Shown here: piece after piece, positions 44,697-64,000 of the stretch | How positions within the stretch are numbered: position 1 is the stretch's first letter | How the letters are laid out: each line of letters starts with the position of its first letter | Source: Eleginops maclovinus | Lineage: Eukaryota > Chordata > Actinopteri > Perciformes > Eleginopidae | Reading direction: 5' to 3' | DNA length: 64,000 nucleotides | NCBI RefSeq assembly: GCF_036324505.1 | Contig: NC_086366.1 | Location: 11,153,927 to 11,217,926, forward strand | Position numbers and translations under genes: made by a program | The notes under the pieces: generated by a model | Told to the model about the DNA's origin: nothing | What the model saw: only the letters and a program-made list of their open reading frames with translations | Database searches by the model: none

Positions 44697-64000
<19,304 letters not shown>

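Overview
The window is vertebrate nuclear DNA, most likely from a teleost (perch-like) fish. The evidence is a spliced animal gene with GT-AG introns, many of them only 80-120 bp long, together with tRNA-headed SINEs, small TA-flanked and hAT-type DNA elements, a decayed LINE with a (CCAT)n tail and very long (CA)n/(GT)n microsatellites. There is no bacterial-style gene organisation. The species cannot be named from the sequence alone.

The only confidently recognised host gene is vps53, on the + strand from about 44.5 kb to beyond the right edge. Twenty coding exons (44697-61077) join without a frame break into 740 codons. They match the VPS53 subunit of the GARP and EARP tethering complexes from its start up to roughly the last 90 residues, whose exons must lie to the right of 64000. 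Nineteen of the 20 introns start with GT. Intron 15 starts with GC.

Layout: 1-44.5 kb is a large stretch without a recognisable host gene. It holds three tRNA-derived SINEs (8961, 14915, 29515), a pair of roughly 210-bp inverted repeats 2.6 kb apart (19120 and 21941), a 5'-truncated, broken LINE on the minus strand (22942-24661), an internally deleted hAT-like transposon that still carries a BED zinc-finger exon (30241-31617), a foldback MITE (41447-41656), polypurine/polypyrimidine blocks and several long CA/GT tracts. 44.54-44.70 kb is the putative vps53 promoter and 5' end. 44.7-64 kb is vps53; its introns carry a Tc1/mariner-like MITE (intron 2), a likely dispersed teleost repeat (intron 2), a 20-bp tandem duplication and a 147-bp GT tract (intron 4), a CA tract next to the exon 5 donor (intron 5) and a hAT MITE with a perfect 8-bp target duplication (intron 17).

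I found no multi-gene system such as an operon, CRISPR array or defence island, and none is expected here. The points most worth checking are the GC-AG intron, the BED-finger transposon exon, the SINE head folded back into a perfect 35-bp hairpin, and the paired inverted repeats.
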